Assembly (NCBI GenBank): GCA_964535315.1
Contig: CAZHTS010000011.1
Location: 17,472-81,471, forward strand
Direction of reading: 5' to 3'
Source: CAZHTS01 sp964535315
GTDB lineage: Bacteria > Chloroflexota > Anaerolineae > Anaerolineales > Anaerolineaceae
DNA: 64,000 nucleotides
The notes beneath the pieces are model-generated. The model did not search any database. It was not told the origin of the DNA and worked only from the letters and a program-made list of their open reading frames with translations. Positions 28,047 to 35,857 of the stretch are shown here, in pieces (positions within the stretch are counted from its first letter, which is position 1; the number at the start of each line of letters is the position of its first letter). Both the position numbers and the translations under genes were made by a program.

Positions 28047-29516
28047 ATGGCTAACAAGTTCAAATTCAAGTATCAGGTCTACAAGCATCTACAGGCCAAC
28101 GCTCAGAATATCTATGCTGAAGCGCGCAAAGCAGCCGAAGAAATCGGCATCACCGGCGATTGGAAAGGCAACGTGGGCCTGACCGGTGCAGTATCGGGCT
28201 GTCATGGTCTGCTCGGCCGCGAGGTTGAGGCCGCCATGAATGACGTCGCCCGCAAAGTGTTGCCCAGCGCCGTACTGGACGAAAAAATCCGCGACATCGT
28301 CAAAGAATTCTACGGCGACGATTACGACGCCGCCCTGGTCAGCACCTGCGAAGCCGGTCTGAACGTCAGCTATGACGTGCTGTGCATGCCCCCCACGCTG
28401 GGCCGCGGCGACCCCTACCGCGCCCGCTACGTCGCCCCCTACGAGCGCCACATGCACCACCAGGGCGCCTACGGTCGTCCCTTCCCGCCCAAGTACAAGG
28501 AAGTCAACGCCGAGCGCGGTGAAGCCGCCGGCGAGTACGGCGTCCAGGGCAAGCGCGCCTTCAATCTGGATACGGTCTTTGTACGGCCGGTGGGCGCCAC
28601 GTACGAATGCCACGGCATCAAGTACAATCCGATCCCCAACATGCTGCACGTTGACGCCAAGGCGACCGTAGAGCACATGGCCGAGATCGCCAGCCGCCAT
28701 GCCGACACGCTGGCCGGTTTCGCCTCGTTGGGCTATGACACCGCCGGTTACGGCTACGGCGACAAGGACGCCAACGGCGCTCCCCTGCTGCAGACCGGCA
28801 TGGCCAAACTGGCTGCCCGCTACGACGTGCCCTATATCATCGACAACGCCTGGGGCGTTCCCTTCCTCGGCGCCGACATCCGCAAGGTGGGCTGCGATGT
28901 CATCATGTACTCGATGGACAAGGCCTCCGGCTCCCCCACCTGTGGTCTGCTGATCGGTAAGGAAGAACCCATGGTGTTGATTCGCCGCGCCCTCGGTATC
29001 CACGGCGCCCGCTATGGCACGCTCTCCTCGCACGGCAAGGCCGCCTACGTCGGTTTCGATCCCGGTAAGGAAGCCCTGGCCGGCGCATTGGCCGCCATGA
29101 ACATCCTCAAGAATCACCCCGAAATCGCCAGCGAAGCCACCGAAGGGCTGTATCGCATCACCATGGAAGAGTTCGAGAGCCTGCCCGCCGCCCTGAAGAA
29201 GGGTTGGGCCATCTCGAAGTCCTTCAACAGCCTGGCGGTCGAACTCAACTACGCCGACAGCTGGAGCGACGGCGAAGCGGGTATCCCCATCTTCTCGATT
29301 GAAGACATGTACGCCGGCAGCCACATCCTGCAAAACTGCATGTCGCACATGGGCATGGTGCCCACCATCGCCTACGACGCCAACATCTTCGTCTCGAACG
29401 GCATCGGCAACATCGACGAAGAAGGCCGCCTGATCGAACAGCCCACCCGCATGTCGGTGCGCGCTATGTTCAAGGCCATCGAGATCATCTGCCGCTACGC
29501 AGGCATGTTGGACTAA
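28047..29516 (+). CDS. fold-type-I PLP-dependent enzyme, function unknown
   Basis: A 489-residue protein. The fold-type-I signature is visible: Asp266 in YIIDNAWGVPF should contact the pyridine nitrogen and Lys292 in YSMDKASGSPTCG should hold PLP. A Gly/Cys/His-rich segment near residue 50 (SGCHGLLGREVE) and HMHHQGAYGRPF near 137 look like active-site loops. The pattern recalls SelA-like or lyase branches more than standard aminotransferases, but I do not recognise the enzyme. Position between the regulator and the B12-dependent protein suggests it prepares or processes the amino-acid substrate (racemase, lyase or thiolase-like step). I chose the ATG at 28047 because AAGGAG lies ten bases upstream. 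Confidence 0.82.
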   Translation: MANKFKFKYQVYKHLQANAQNIYAEARKAAEEIGITGDWKGNVGLTGAVSGCHGLLGREVEAAMNDVARKVLPSAVLDEKIRDIVKEFYGDDYDAALVSTCEAGLNVSYDVLCMPPTLGRGDPYRARYVAPYERHMHHQGAYGRPFPPKYKEVNAERGEAAGEYGVQGKRAFNLDTVFVRPVGATYECHGIKYNPIPNMLHVDAKATVEHMAEIASRHADTLAGFASLGYDTAGYGYGDKDANGAPLLQTGMAKLAARYDVPYIIDNAWGVPFLGADIRKVGCDVIMYSMDKASGSPTCGLLIGKEEPMVLIRRALGIHGARYGTLSSHGKAAYVGFDPGKEALAGALAAMNILKNHPEIASEATEGLYRITMEEFESLPAALKKGWAISKSFNSLAVELNYADSWSDGEAGIPIFSIEDMYAGSHILQNCMSHMGMVPTIAYDANIFVSNGIGNIDEEGRLIEQPTRMSVRAMFKAIEIICRYAGMLD

Positions 29517-29551
29517 CCGCAGGGAATACCTTCCCCACATTAAACAATCAC

Positions 29552-29585
29552 GACAGGGCGTCTCAAAAAATCGGGACGCCCTGTC
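29552..29585 (+). terminator. intercistronic hairpin after the PLP enzyme gene
   Basis: GACAGGGCGTC and GACGCCCTGTC form a perfect 11-bp stem with a 12-nt A-rich loop. No T-run follows. It probably reduces read-through or marks an RNA-processing site between the PLP gene and the mutase genes. Confidence 0.65.
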
Positions 29586-29609
29586 CATCAAGCGCACAAG
29601 GAGGCCCCC

Positions 29610-29849
29610 ATGCCCCGTGCAATGGATCAAGTGGTAGATGCAATCGATATCGAAACCTTCCTCTATTGCAAGAGTGAAGAGGAAGCCAAAGAGCTGGCTC
29701 AGGCGCTGGCGGCAGAGATGAATCTCCGCCACAGCGACATCGTTTTTCTGGAGCACCGCGGCTGGGGCGCACGAGTCCGCATTCGCACCTACATTCATCA
29801 CCCCGGCGATCATTATCACTGGCTCGAACCCCAAGGAGGTGAAGCATGA
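29610..29849 (+). CDS. small protein resembling the dimerization domain of B12-dependent aminomutases
   Basis: A 79-residue protein with a beta-alpha-beta-beta pattern: TFLYCKSEEEAKELAQALA, then MNLRHSDIVFLEH and RVRIRTYIHH. From memory this resembles the dimerization segment that precedes the B12 domain in ornithine 4,5-aminomutase OraE and lysine 5,6-aminomutase KamE; that similarity needs alignment. The gene overlaps the B12/TIM-barrel gene by four bases (ATGA), so the two products are likely made in equal amounts and form a complex. AAGGAGG precedes the ATG. A free-standing version of this domain would be unusual. Confidence 0.65.
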   Translation: MPRAMDQVVDAIDIETFLYCKSEEEAKELAQALAAEMNLRHSDIVFLEHRGWGARVRIRTYIHHPGDHYHWLEPQGGEA

Positions 29850-31663
29850 GTCGCGTCTTGCTTGCCCCACTGGACCCGGTACACGATAACGCCGTCAAGC
29901 TGCTCAAACGCAAACTAAGCGAGGCCGGCCACGAAGCGACGGCTATGCCGCCCGGCACCACCGTCGAAGAAGTGATCGAACTGGCTTTACAGGAACACCC
30001 CGACGCCATCCTGGTCAGCCGCACGTTGGGGTATAAGGTGGCCGAGACCCTCGGCCAGCTGGTAGATCTGGCCGAGGCCGCCGGGCTGCGTGAAACGACC
30101 CGCCTGGGCGTGGGCGGTATGGCCATCACCAAAGAAACCGGGGCCGAGCTCGGCTTCGACGCCACGTTCGTCGGCGCGCTGAACATGAACGAGGTGCTGG
30201 CTTTCGTTGAAGGGCGCTCTTTGCAAGAGAGCAGTATCCTCTCTGCCCAGGTCGAACGGGCCAAACCCAACGTGGTAGAGGGCTACACCTACGCCTTTAA
30301 AGACAAGAAAATCGAAGCGCTGCTCGACACCATCAGCGAGCAAATCCTCACCTGGGTCAAGGATAAGAGCAGCACCGGCATCGAGCGCGCCCGGGTGCGC
30401 GCCGATATGATCGCCGCCAGCGACGGCGGGCACGAAAACGAATATCAGGCGCTGCGCCAGCGTTACATCGGGCTGTGCGACGCCGAAATCCAGGCCTTTT
30501 ACCACGAAGGGAAACTACCTTCGGGGGTACGCTGGCTGGGGAAACAGGAGATCGACCGCCTGCCCGAACTGCTGCAAGGCGCTCGTTACCAGTTTGAATC
30601 GCTGCGCCATAAAGGCAGCCGTCCGCTCTTCTTTGTCCAGTACGGCACAGGCTGCCCGGTGATGGATGTGGTGCACATTAAAACAGCCGAAGCCTGGGGA
30701 GTAGACGGCGTGCTGCATTTTGACCCTTCCTGGGGCGCCCAACGTGAAGGGCTGCTCGAAGGGTACCTGACCCACGAACACGACGGCACGATCCTCACCC
30801 TCGAAAATCTGAAATTCATCCACCGCTTTATGGAAAAACCCACCCTGTGGAACGTGCGCGGCCATCGCGGGCTGAACACCCCCGAAACACAGGTGCTGGG
30901 ACACGCCGCCGGGGCCGATCTCTTCAAGATCAATATTCCCTACGGCAGCACGGGCGGCGGCACCGACCCGGAGCGCCTGACGGTGGATGGCGTCTACTCG
31001 CTGCGCCTGGCGGCCGAATACGGCATCCCCTTTGACATCCCCGGCAACGATGAACTGAGCGGCGTTCCGCCGCACAAAACTTTCGCCGGCATCCTGGTCA
31101 TGATGATGTTGGGGCTTAAGCTCGGCACCCGCCCCATCCCCAAGCCGCTGCTGTGCTATTCGCCGTATATGACCATCTACGGTCACATGGACGACAACAT
31201 GGTCGACATGAACCTCGCCAAACTGGCCGTCTGGCGCGAGATCGTCGACACCCCGGTCTGGCCCGGCGAACCGGTCGGCTTTATGACCCACACCTCCGAC
31301 CGCATTCAATCCTCGATGGCCACCGCCAACCACGCCGCTCTGGCCACCAGCGCCGGCGTAGATGCCATGACCATTGCTTCCTCAGACGAAGCTTATTCGA
31401 AGGGCCCCATCTCAGACCCCGCCCGGGTCGACACCCTGCGCGCCGTACGCGACAGCCTGCGCTTCCTGGGCAACGCCGGCTTCCAACCCACCGCGGCAGC
31501 GGAGCGCATGCAGGCCGAACTGCACCAGGGCATCGCTGACGTGCTCGAAAAGATCGCCCAGCGCAACGACTTCGTCGCCTCCATTTACGAGGGGCTGCTG
31601 GGTAACGAGGAAGACGGTCTGTTCCCGGGCCGCATCGGCCGCGGCACCGTCCAGTCGGTCTGA
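29846..31663 (+). CDS. cobalamin-dependent mutase-like protein: N-terminal B12 domain plus TIM barrel
   Basis: A 605-residue protein. Residues 1-128 are a Rossmann-type B12-binding domain with His13 (DPVHDNAV) at the place of the cobalt-ligating His. The DxHxxG motif is imperfect (Pro at the Asp position, Ala for Gly), but the spacing to AGHEAT, the strand DAILVSRTLG and the loop LGVGGMAITKE fit. Residues about 200-560 look like a TIM barrel of the glutamate-mutase/OraE type, with WNVRGHRGLNTPE, INIPYGSTGGG and MMMLGLKLGTRP. The PLP-binding Lys loop of OraE/KamE is not evident in the B12 domain. It could be a carbon-skeleton mutase or an aminomutase using PLP held elsewhere. Domain order is reversed relative to OraE. 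Confidence 0.75.
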   Translation: MSRVLLAPLDPVHDNAVKLLKRKLSEAGHEATAMPPGTTVEEVIELALQEHPDAILVSRTLGYKVAETLGQLVDLAEAAGLRETTRLGVGGMAITKETGAELGFDATFVGALNMNEVLAFVEGRSLQESSILSAQVERAKPNVVEGYTYAFKDKKIEALLDTISEQILTWVKDKSSTGIERARVRADMIAASDGGHENEYQALRQRYIGLCDAEIQAFYHEGKLPSGVRWLGKQEIDRLPELLQGARYQFESLRHKGSRPLFFVQYGTGCPVMDVVHIKTAEAWGVDGVLHFDPSWGAQREGLLEGYLTHEHDGTILTLENLKFIHRFMEKPTLWNVRGHRGLNTPETQVLGHAAGADLFKINIPYGSTGGGTDPERLTVDGVYSLRLAAEYGIPFDIPGNDELSGVPPHKTFAGILVMMMLGLKLGTRPIPKPLLCYSPYMTIYGHMDDNMVDMNLAKLAVWREIVDTPVWPGEPVGFMTHTSDRIQSSMATANHAALATSAGVDAMTIASSDEAYSKGPISDPARVDTLRAVRDSLRFLGNAGFQPTAAAERMQAELHQGIADVLEKIAQRNDFVASIYEGLLGNEEDGLFPGRIGRGTVQSV

Positions 31664-31720
31664 TGGCCACCGCCCCGGTATTAAAAATCTTACTCAACCC
31701 TACGATACAAGGAGAAGTTT

Positions 31721-32629
31721 ATGAATTCTAAAATCAAAATCGCTGTGATGGGCTGTGGTCACATTGGACAGTACGCCTGCAAAGCGGTCGAGATTGCTCC
31801 CGACATGGAACTGGTAGGAATTATTGAAATGGGTTGCCGCCTGGAGGCAATCAGCTGCATGTTCCCCGCTATCCCGCTGGCAGAAGACTTTACCCAGTTG
31901 AGCGAAAAACCCGACGTGGTCGTCCTGGGCGTTCCGACCCGCACCGTGATTGAGGTGGCGCCGCGGTTGCTCAAGGCCGGTATCTGCACCGTAGATTGCT
32001 TCGACATGCACGGCGAGCCTTTCATGAACCTGCGCACCACCCTCGACCCCCTGGCGCGAGAAAACAAGGTCGCCTCGATCATGGGCGCCGGCGTCGATCC
32101 GGGCGTCAGCACCATCATCCGCGCCATCTTCGAAACCTGGGCGCCCACCGGGCTGACCTACGTCACCTACGGACCGGGGATGAGCATGGGCCACACCGTG
32201 GCGGCCAAATCGTACGCCGGGGTGAAAGATGCCCTCTCGATCACCCGTCCGGGCGATCCCGGCTGTCATAAGCGCGACCTGTATCTGGAAATCGAAGACG
32301 GCGCCAGCTTCGAAGAGGTCAAAACCCGCATCCTGGCCGATCCTTATTTCAGCCACGACGACGTGCGTGTGTTCCAGGTGGAAGACGTGACGCCCCTGAT
32401 CGACATGGGCCATCGCATTCACATCTTCCGCAAGGGCGGCGCTAGCGGTATCGACAATCAACTGCTCGATTTCGACACCACCTTCCACAACCCGGCCTCC
32501 ACCGCTCAGGTGATGGTCGCCTCGGCCCGGGCGGTCACGCACATGCAGCCCGGCGCCTACACCATGATGGAAGTCCCGCCGCTGTACTATCTCGCCGAAG
32601 GCGAAAAACTACTCAAGAAACTCTTCTAA
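31721..32629 (+). CDS. diaminopimelate-dehydrogenase-like NAD(P)-dependent amino acid dehydrogenase
   Basis: A 302-residue oxidoreductase. The N-terminal Rossmann motif is AVMGCGHIGQYACKA. Blocks typical of meso-diaminopimelate dehydrogenase follow: DVVVLGVPT, CTVDCFDMHGE, GAGVDPGVSTI, YGPGMSMGH and GAYTMMEVPPLYYL. The family oxidatively deaminates the D-centre of meso-diaminopimelate; relatives act on diamino-acid breakdown products. As the last gene of a catabolic-looking operon it probably deaminates the product of the B12 mutase. A role in lysine biosynthesis is the alternative. AAGGAG precedes the ATG, and a 19-bp perfect terminator follows. Confidence 0.85.
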   Translation: MNSKIKIAVMGCGHIGQYACKAVEIAPDMELVGIIEMGCRLEAISCMFPAIPLAEDFTQLSEKPDVVVLGVPTRTVIEVAPRLLKAGICTVDCFDMHGEPFMNLRTTLDPLARENKVASIMGAGVDPGVSTIIRAIFETWAPTGLTYVTYGPGMSMGHTVAAKSYAGVKDALSITRPGDPGCHKRDLYLEIEDGASFEEVKTRILADPYFSHDDVRVFQVEDVTPLIDMGHRIHIFRKGGASGIDNQLLDFDTTFHNPASTAQVMVASARAVTHMQPGAYTMMEVPPLYYLAEGEKLLKKLF

Positions 32630-32648
32630 CACCCTGCTCCTCAAACAG

Positions 32649-32690
32649 GAAACAACGAACCGCCAGAGCTATCTGGCGGTTCGTTGTTTC
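32649..32690 (+). terminator. strong terminator of the B12/PLP catabolic operon
   Basis: A perfect 19-bp stem, GAAACAACGAACCGCCAGA with its exact complement, closes on the tetraloop GCTA. The 3' arm carries its own T-rich end (GTTGTTTC). It lies 20 nt after the dehydrogenase stop and isolates the operon from murA. Confidence 0.85.
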
Positions 32691-32703
32691 TCTGCCAGTT
32701 TGA

Positions 32704-32709
32704 TATAAT
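32704..32709 (+). promoter_or_regulatory. -10 element of the murA promoter
   Basis: A consensus TATAAT lies about 50 bp before the murA ATG, directly after the terminator. The matching -35 is weak: TCGTTG at a 17-bp spacing, inside the 3' arm of the terminator hairpin. Confidence 0.45.
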
Positions 32710-32759
32710 AAGGCAGGTAGACGAACTCGAAAGAAAATCCCCTTCTGGAGAATAAGTCC

Positions 32760-34043
32760 ATGGAAAAATTCATTATCGAAGGCGGCACCCCGCTGCATGG
32801 GGAGATGACCCCATCTGGAAACAAGAACGCCGCACTTCCCCTCCTGGCAGCCTGTCTGCTCACCGACGAACCCATCCTCATGCACAATGTACCCGACATC
32901 GTCGACGTGTGTACGATGCGCGCCCTGATCGAAAGTCTGGGCGTCGAAATCACCAGCATCAGCAAAAACACCTGGCGTATTCAGGCGCGCGAGGTGCGCC
33001 CGGCGGATCTCGACCCCGACCTGTGCCGCAAGATCCGCGCCTCGATCCTTCTGGCCGGGCCCATGACCGCTCGCTCCGGCGAGTTACATCTGCCGCCGCC
33101 GGGCGGCGATGTGATCGGCCGCCGGCGGGTGGACACCCACCTCCTGGCGCTCAAAAAACTGGGGGCAACGATCGAATACGACCGCATGTTCCATTTTCAC
33201 GCCAACGGCCTGACCGGGGCCGACATCTTGCTGGACGAAGCCAGCGTTACCGCCACCGAAAATGCCATCATGGCCTGTGTGACCGCCCGCGGCGAATCGG
33301 TGATCCGCAACGCCGCCTCAGAGCCTCATATTCAAGAACTCTGCCACTTTCTTAACTCGCTGGGCGCCAACATCAACAACATCGGCTCGAACACGCTGCA
33401 CATCGAGGGCGTCCCCAAACTGCACGGCGGCGAATTTACCATCGGCCCCGACTACCTCGAGGTGGTCAGCTTTGTCGGCGCGGCCGTGGTAACGCGCGGC
33501 TCGGTGCGCATTCGCAACGCCGGGCTCGAATACCTGGATATGATCCGCCTGGTGCTCGGCCGCCTGGGGGTGCAGTGGCAGGTTGAAGGCCCGGACATCC
33601 TCGTCCCCAGTCACCAGGAACTGTGCATCGAAACCGACCTGGGCGGCGCCATCCCCGAGATCAGCGTCATGCCCTGGCCGGCCTTCCCTACCGACCTGAT
33701 GAGCATCGCCATCGTCATCGCCACCCAGTCGCGCGGCACCGTCCTGTTCCACGATTGGATGTACCCCAGCCGCATGTATTTCACCGATAAACTGGTCGGC
33801 ATGGGCGCTCAGATCGTGCTGTGCGACCCACACCGCTGCATCGTTCAGGGCCCGACTCAACTGTACGGCGAAAAGATGGAAAGCCCGGATATCCGCGCCG
33901 GGATGGCGCTCGTCCTGGCTGCCCTCTCGGCGCAGGGCAAATCGGTCATCCGCAACATCGGCCAGATCGATCGCGGTTACGAACAGGTGGACCAAAAACT
34001 GGCGGCGCTGGGCGCCAACATTCAACGCCAGCGCGAGCAGTAA
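32760..34043 (+). CDS. murA: UDP-N-acetylglucosamine 1-carboxyvinyltransferase
   Basis: A 427-residue EPSP-synthase-fold enzyme for the first committed step of peptidoglycan synthesis (enolpyruvyl transfer from PEP to UDP-GlcNAc). Lys22 and Asn23 stand in SGNKNAALP, the family position. The catalytic loop reads PPGGDVIGRRRVDTH: Asp117 replaces the usual Cys. MurA enzymes with Asp here remain active but are not alkylated by fosfomycin, as known from mycobacteria and chlamydiae, so intrinsic resistance is predicted. GGAG precedes the ATG. Length is normal. Confidence 0.93.
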   Translation: MEKFIIEGGTPLHGEMTPSGNKNAALPLLAACLLTDEPILMHNVPDIVDVCTMRALIESLGVEITSISKNTWRIQAREVRPADLDPDLCRKIRASILLAGPMTARSGELHLPPPGGDVIGRRRVDTHLLALKKLGATIEYDRMFHFHANGLTGADILLDEASVTATENAIMACVTARGESVIRNAASEPHIQELCHFLNSLGANINNIGSNTLHIEGVPKLHGGEFTIGPDYLEVVSFVGAAVVTRGSVRIRNAGLEYLDMIRLVLGRLGVQWQVEGPDILVPSHQELCIETDLGGAIPEISVMPWPAFPTDLMSIAIVIATQSRGTVLFHDWMYPSRMYFTDKLVGMGAQIVLCDPHRCIVQGPTQLYGEKMESPDIRAGMALVLAALSAQGKSVIRNIGQIDRGYEQVDQKLAALGANIQRQREQ

Positions 34044-34059
34044 CGTCGTCTTTAAAACC

Positions 34060-34095
34060 TTTCCCCTGGCTTTCAGCACTGAAAGCCAGGGGAAA
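34060..34095. terminator. bidirectional terminator between murA and trxA
   Basis: TTTCCCCTGGCTTTCAG and CTGAAAGCCAGGGGAAA are exact complements around a two-base centre, giving a stem of about 15 bp once the tip opens. It sits between two convergent genes and can serve both strands. Confidence 0.8.
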
Positions 34096-34125
34096 GCCCC
34101 CTCCACAAACGGCCCTTACAGCCGG

Positions 34126-34464
34126 CTACGCCGCGGCCGCCAGAAACTCGCCGATCGCTTCACGCAGGTTGCCCTCTGGCAAAGCGCCCACCTGGCGATA
34201 AGCCACCTTGCCGCCGCTGACAAACAACATGGTCGGGATACCCTGAACGCCGTAACGCTGCGCCCATTCGGGGTTCTCATCCGTATTCACCTTGGCTACG
34301 ATTAATTTGCCGGCCTGTTCTTTGGCCACCTTATCCAATATGGGGGCAATCATCCGGCACGGGCCGCACCACGGCGCCCAAAAATCGACAATTACCGGCA
34401 ATGTAGACTGTAAAACCACTTTCTCGAAGGCTGCATCGGTCACATGAATCGGTTCACTAATCAT
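34126..34464 (-). CDS. trxA: thioredoxin
   Basis: A 112-residue thioredoxin with the redox motif WCGPC (Cys33, Cys36), the preceding DFWAPW, the cis-Pro region GIPTMLF and the usual C-terminal helix. It reduces disulfides in cytosolic proteins. A GGAGG sequence lies nine bases upstream of the ATG. A perfect 14-bp palindrome lies in its promoter region. Confidence 0.95.
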   Translation of the reverse strand: MISEPIHVTDAAFEKVVLQSTLPVIVDFWAPWCGPCRMIAPILDKVAKEQAGKLIVAKVNTDENPEWAQRYGVQGIPTMLFVSGGKVAYRQVGALPEGNLREAIGEFLAAAA

Positions 34465-34492
34465 CCTGAAATCCTCCTGGTAAGCAATTCCC

Positions 34493-34506
34493 TACTACCG
34501 GTAGTA
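34493..34506 (-). promoter_or_regulatory. perfect palindrome TACTACCGGTAGTA upstream of trxA
   Basis: A 14-bp perfect palindrome 29 bp upstream of the trxA start. On the minus strand it overlaps a -10-like TATACT, so a bound dimer would block or modulate trxA transcription. The binding protein cannot be named. Confidence 0.4.
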
Positions 34507-34647
34507 TAACATAGAAGCCGCGCCCAAATCCAGCGTAGAACGCTCCCTGGAGTTTTTCATGGCATACTATATCGTCACCGCAGTAAGTCTCAAAACACAT
34601 CCTCCAAACCTGGCCGCCCCCATCCAGGCAGGCGGCCAGGTACTTCA

Positions 34648-34749
34648 CTACCCCGCCTTGACCGTGACGGTCTTGGGCCGCATCTCCTCGGCCTTGGGCA
34701 GAGTCAGCGTCAGGACACCGTGCTCGAATTCCGCCTGCGCCTGATCTCT
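34648..34749 (-). pseudogene. 3' remnant of an Hsp20/alpha-crystallin gene
   Basis: The last 28 codons before the stop read AEFEHGVLTLTLPKAEE and then RPKTVTVKAG, the recognisable C-terminal strand and tail of small heat-shock proteins. Upstream, the frame continues into a Lys/Asp-rich, AT-rich sequence with no alpha-crystallin domain and no ribosome-binding site, so about 80 percent of the gene is missing. The 408-bp gap from 34465 to 34872 holds this remnant, the trxA-side palindrome and a terminator. Confidence 0.75.
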
Positions 34750-34793
34750 CCTTTTTTCGTTTTCTTTGTGATCTTTACGATCATCATACAAAA

Positions 34794-34832
34794 TATACGA
34801 CGCTTGCATTAGAAAATTGCAAGCGCCGTATA
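34794..34832 (-). terminator. terminator of the phospho-signalling operon
   Basis: TATACGACGCTTGCA and TGCAAGCGCCGTATA form a 15-bp stem with one mismatch and a 9-nt loop. On the minus strand the stem is followed by TTTTG, matching a rho-independent terminator for the response-regulator gene ending at 34873. Confidence 0.75.
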
Positions 34833-34872
34833 AAATCTTTGTCAACAACGGTGAGCTGAACCGGTTTGCGCC

Positions 34873-35604
34873 TTAATCGCCGCTTTTCTGGCGGCTGAAA
34901 TCGACAAAGCGGTAACCCGTTCCCCGCTCCGTGAGGATATATTGCGGGTTGGCCGGGTCTTTTTCCAGTTTCTGGCGCAGGTAATTGATATACAGGCGCA
35001 CATAATGCGATTCGTCGCGGTATTCGTAGCCCCACACCTTGCTCAACAACTGGTCGTAGGTCATCACCCAGCCGGCATTCTGCACCAGATGGTATAACAG
35101 GCGATATTCGGTCGGGCGCAGCTTAACCAGTTCGCCCTCCACCCAGACCTCACGCCGGCCAAAATCAATTTTCAGCCGTTCGTCGACCTGGATTACGTCC
35201 TTGGATACGCCGCTCCCTGCCTGCTCGGAACGACGCAACACCGCTCTTACCCGGCTGACCAGTTCACGCGGGCTGAAGGGTTTGGTCACGTAATCATCGG
35301 CGCCCAATTCCAGGCCACGCACGCGGTCATCCTCTTCGCCCCGCGCCGTCAGCATGATGACCGGCACCGTGCTGATCTCACGGATCAGCTTGAGCACCTC
35401 AAAACCATCCATATCCGGCATCATCACGTCTAACACGACCAGATCCGGCATGGCGTCGCGAAAAGACTGAATGGCCTGCATCCCACGGTAAGCTTCCACC
35501 ACCTGAAACCCATCGTGCTCCAGGTTGAGGCGGATGAAGCGCGCCATGCGCTCCTCATCATCCACTACCAGGATGCAGCGGTTTTTAAACGATTCGTCTG
35601 GCAT
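34873..35604 (-). CDS. OmpR/PhoB-family response regulator, no adjacent kinase
   Basis: A 243-residue regulator: receiver domain with D15/D16, phospho-acceptor Asp59 in LDVMMPD, MLTARG and YVTKPFS; winged-helix output domain (about 145-238) ending ERGTGYRFV. No histidine kinase gene adjoins it. It is the last gene of the operon that encodes a Ser/Thr kinase, a PP2C phosphatase and an FHA protein, which makes cross-talk by Ser/Thr phosphorylation a reasonable idea. A KdpE-like role is not supported by context. Confidence 0.92.
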   Translation of the reverse strand: MPDESFKNRCILVVDDEERMARFIRLNLEHDGFQVVEAYRGMQAIQSFRDAMPDLVVLDVMMPDMDGFEVLKLIREISTVPVIMLTARGEEDDRVRGLELGADDYVTKPFSPRELVSRVRAVLRRSEQAGSGVSKDVIQVDERLKIDFGRREVWVEGELVKLRPTEYRLLYHLVQNAGWVMTYDQLLSKVWGYEYRDESHYVRLYINYLRQKLEKDPANPQYILTERGTGYRFVDFSRQKSGD

Positions 35605-35613
35605 AGAAACCCA

Positions 35614-35853
35614 CTACTCACGCACAAAGGTGATGATTTCTTCTTCCTGTCCGGAAGGCAATATCTCGATAAAATTGATGCGCGAAATCGGCCAGATCAC
35701 AGTGGAGACGTTGGCGTCCAGATAGGGTAAATCTTTACCATCCTTACGCCGCGGGTTCTTTACCGTAATGGTCACATCCGTCGCCCCCGGCAGCGCATCC
35801 ATCTCGCCCAACACGGCGTCTTCATTTTGCACATGCACAATAATCGTCGGCAT
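35614..35853 (-). CDS. small protein of unknown function
   Basis: A 79-residue acidic protein predicted to be mostly beta strands (PTIIVHVQNEDAV, DVTITVKNP, VSTVIWPISRINFIEILP). It has no signal peptide, transmembrane segment or metal motif. The gene is packed between the FHA and response-regulator genes (gaps of 4 and 9 nt), so it belongs to the phospho-signalling operon. I do not recognise a family. Confidence 0.7.
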   Translation of the reverse strand: MPTIIVHVQNEDAVLGEMDALPGATDVTITVKNPRRKDGKDLPYLDANVSTVIWPISRINFIEILPSGQEEEIITFVRE

Positions 35854-35857
35854 CTAC

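Noticed and set aside
28089..29870. 593-codon open frame antisense to the PLP enzyme gene
   Set aside because: Gly/Val/Asp-rich with no recognisable domain; the plus-strand gene has a ribosome-binding site and PLP motifs.
34794..34832. CIRCE-like heat-shock operator near the hsp20 remnant (inverted repeat with 9-nt spacer)
   Set aside because: The arms do not match TTAGCACTC/GAGTGCTAA, and the repeat is followed by a T-run at the end of the minus-strand operon, so it is better read as a terminator.
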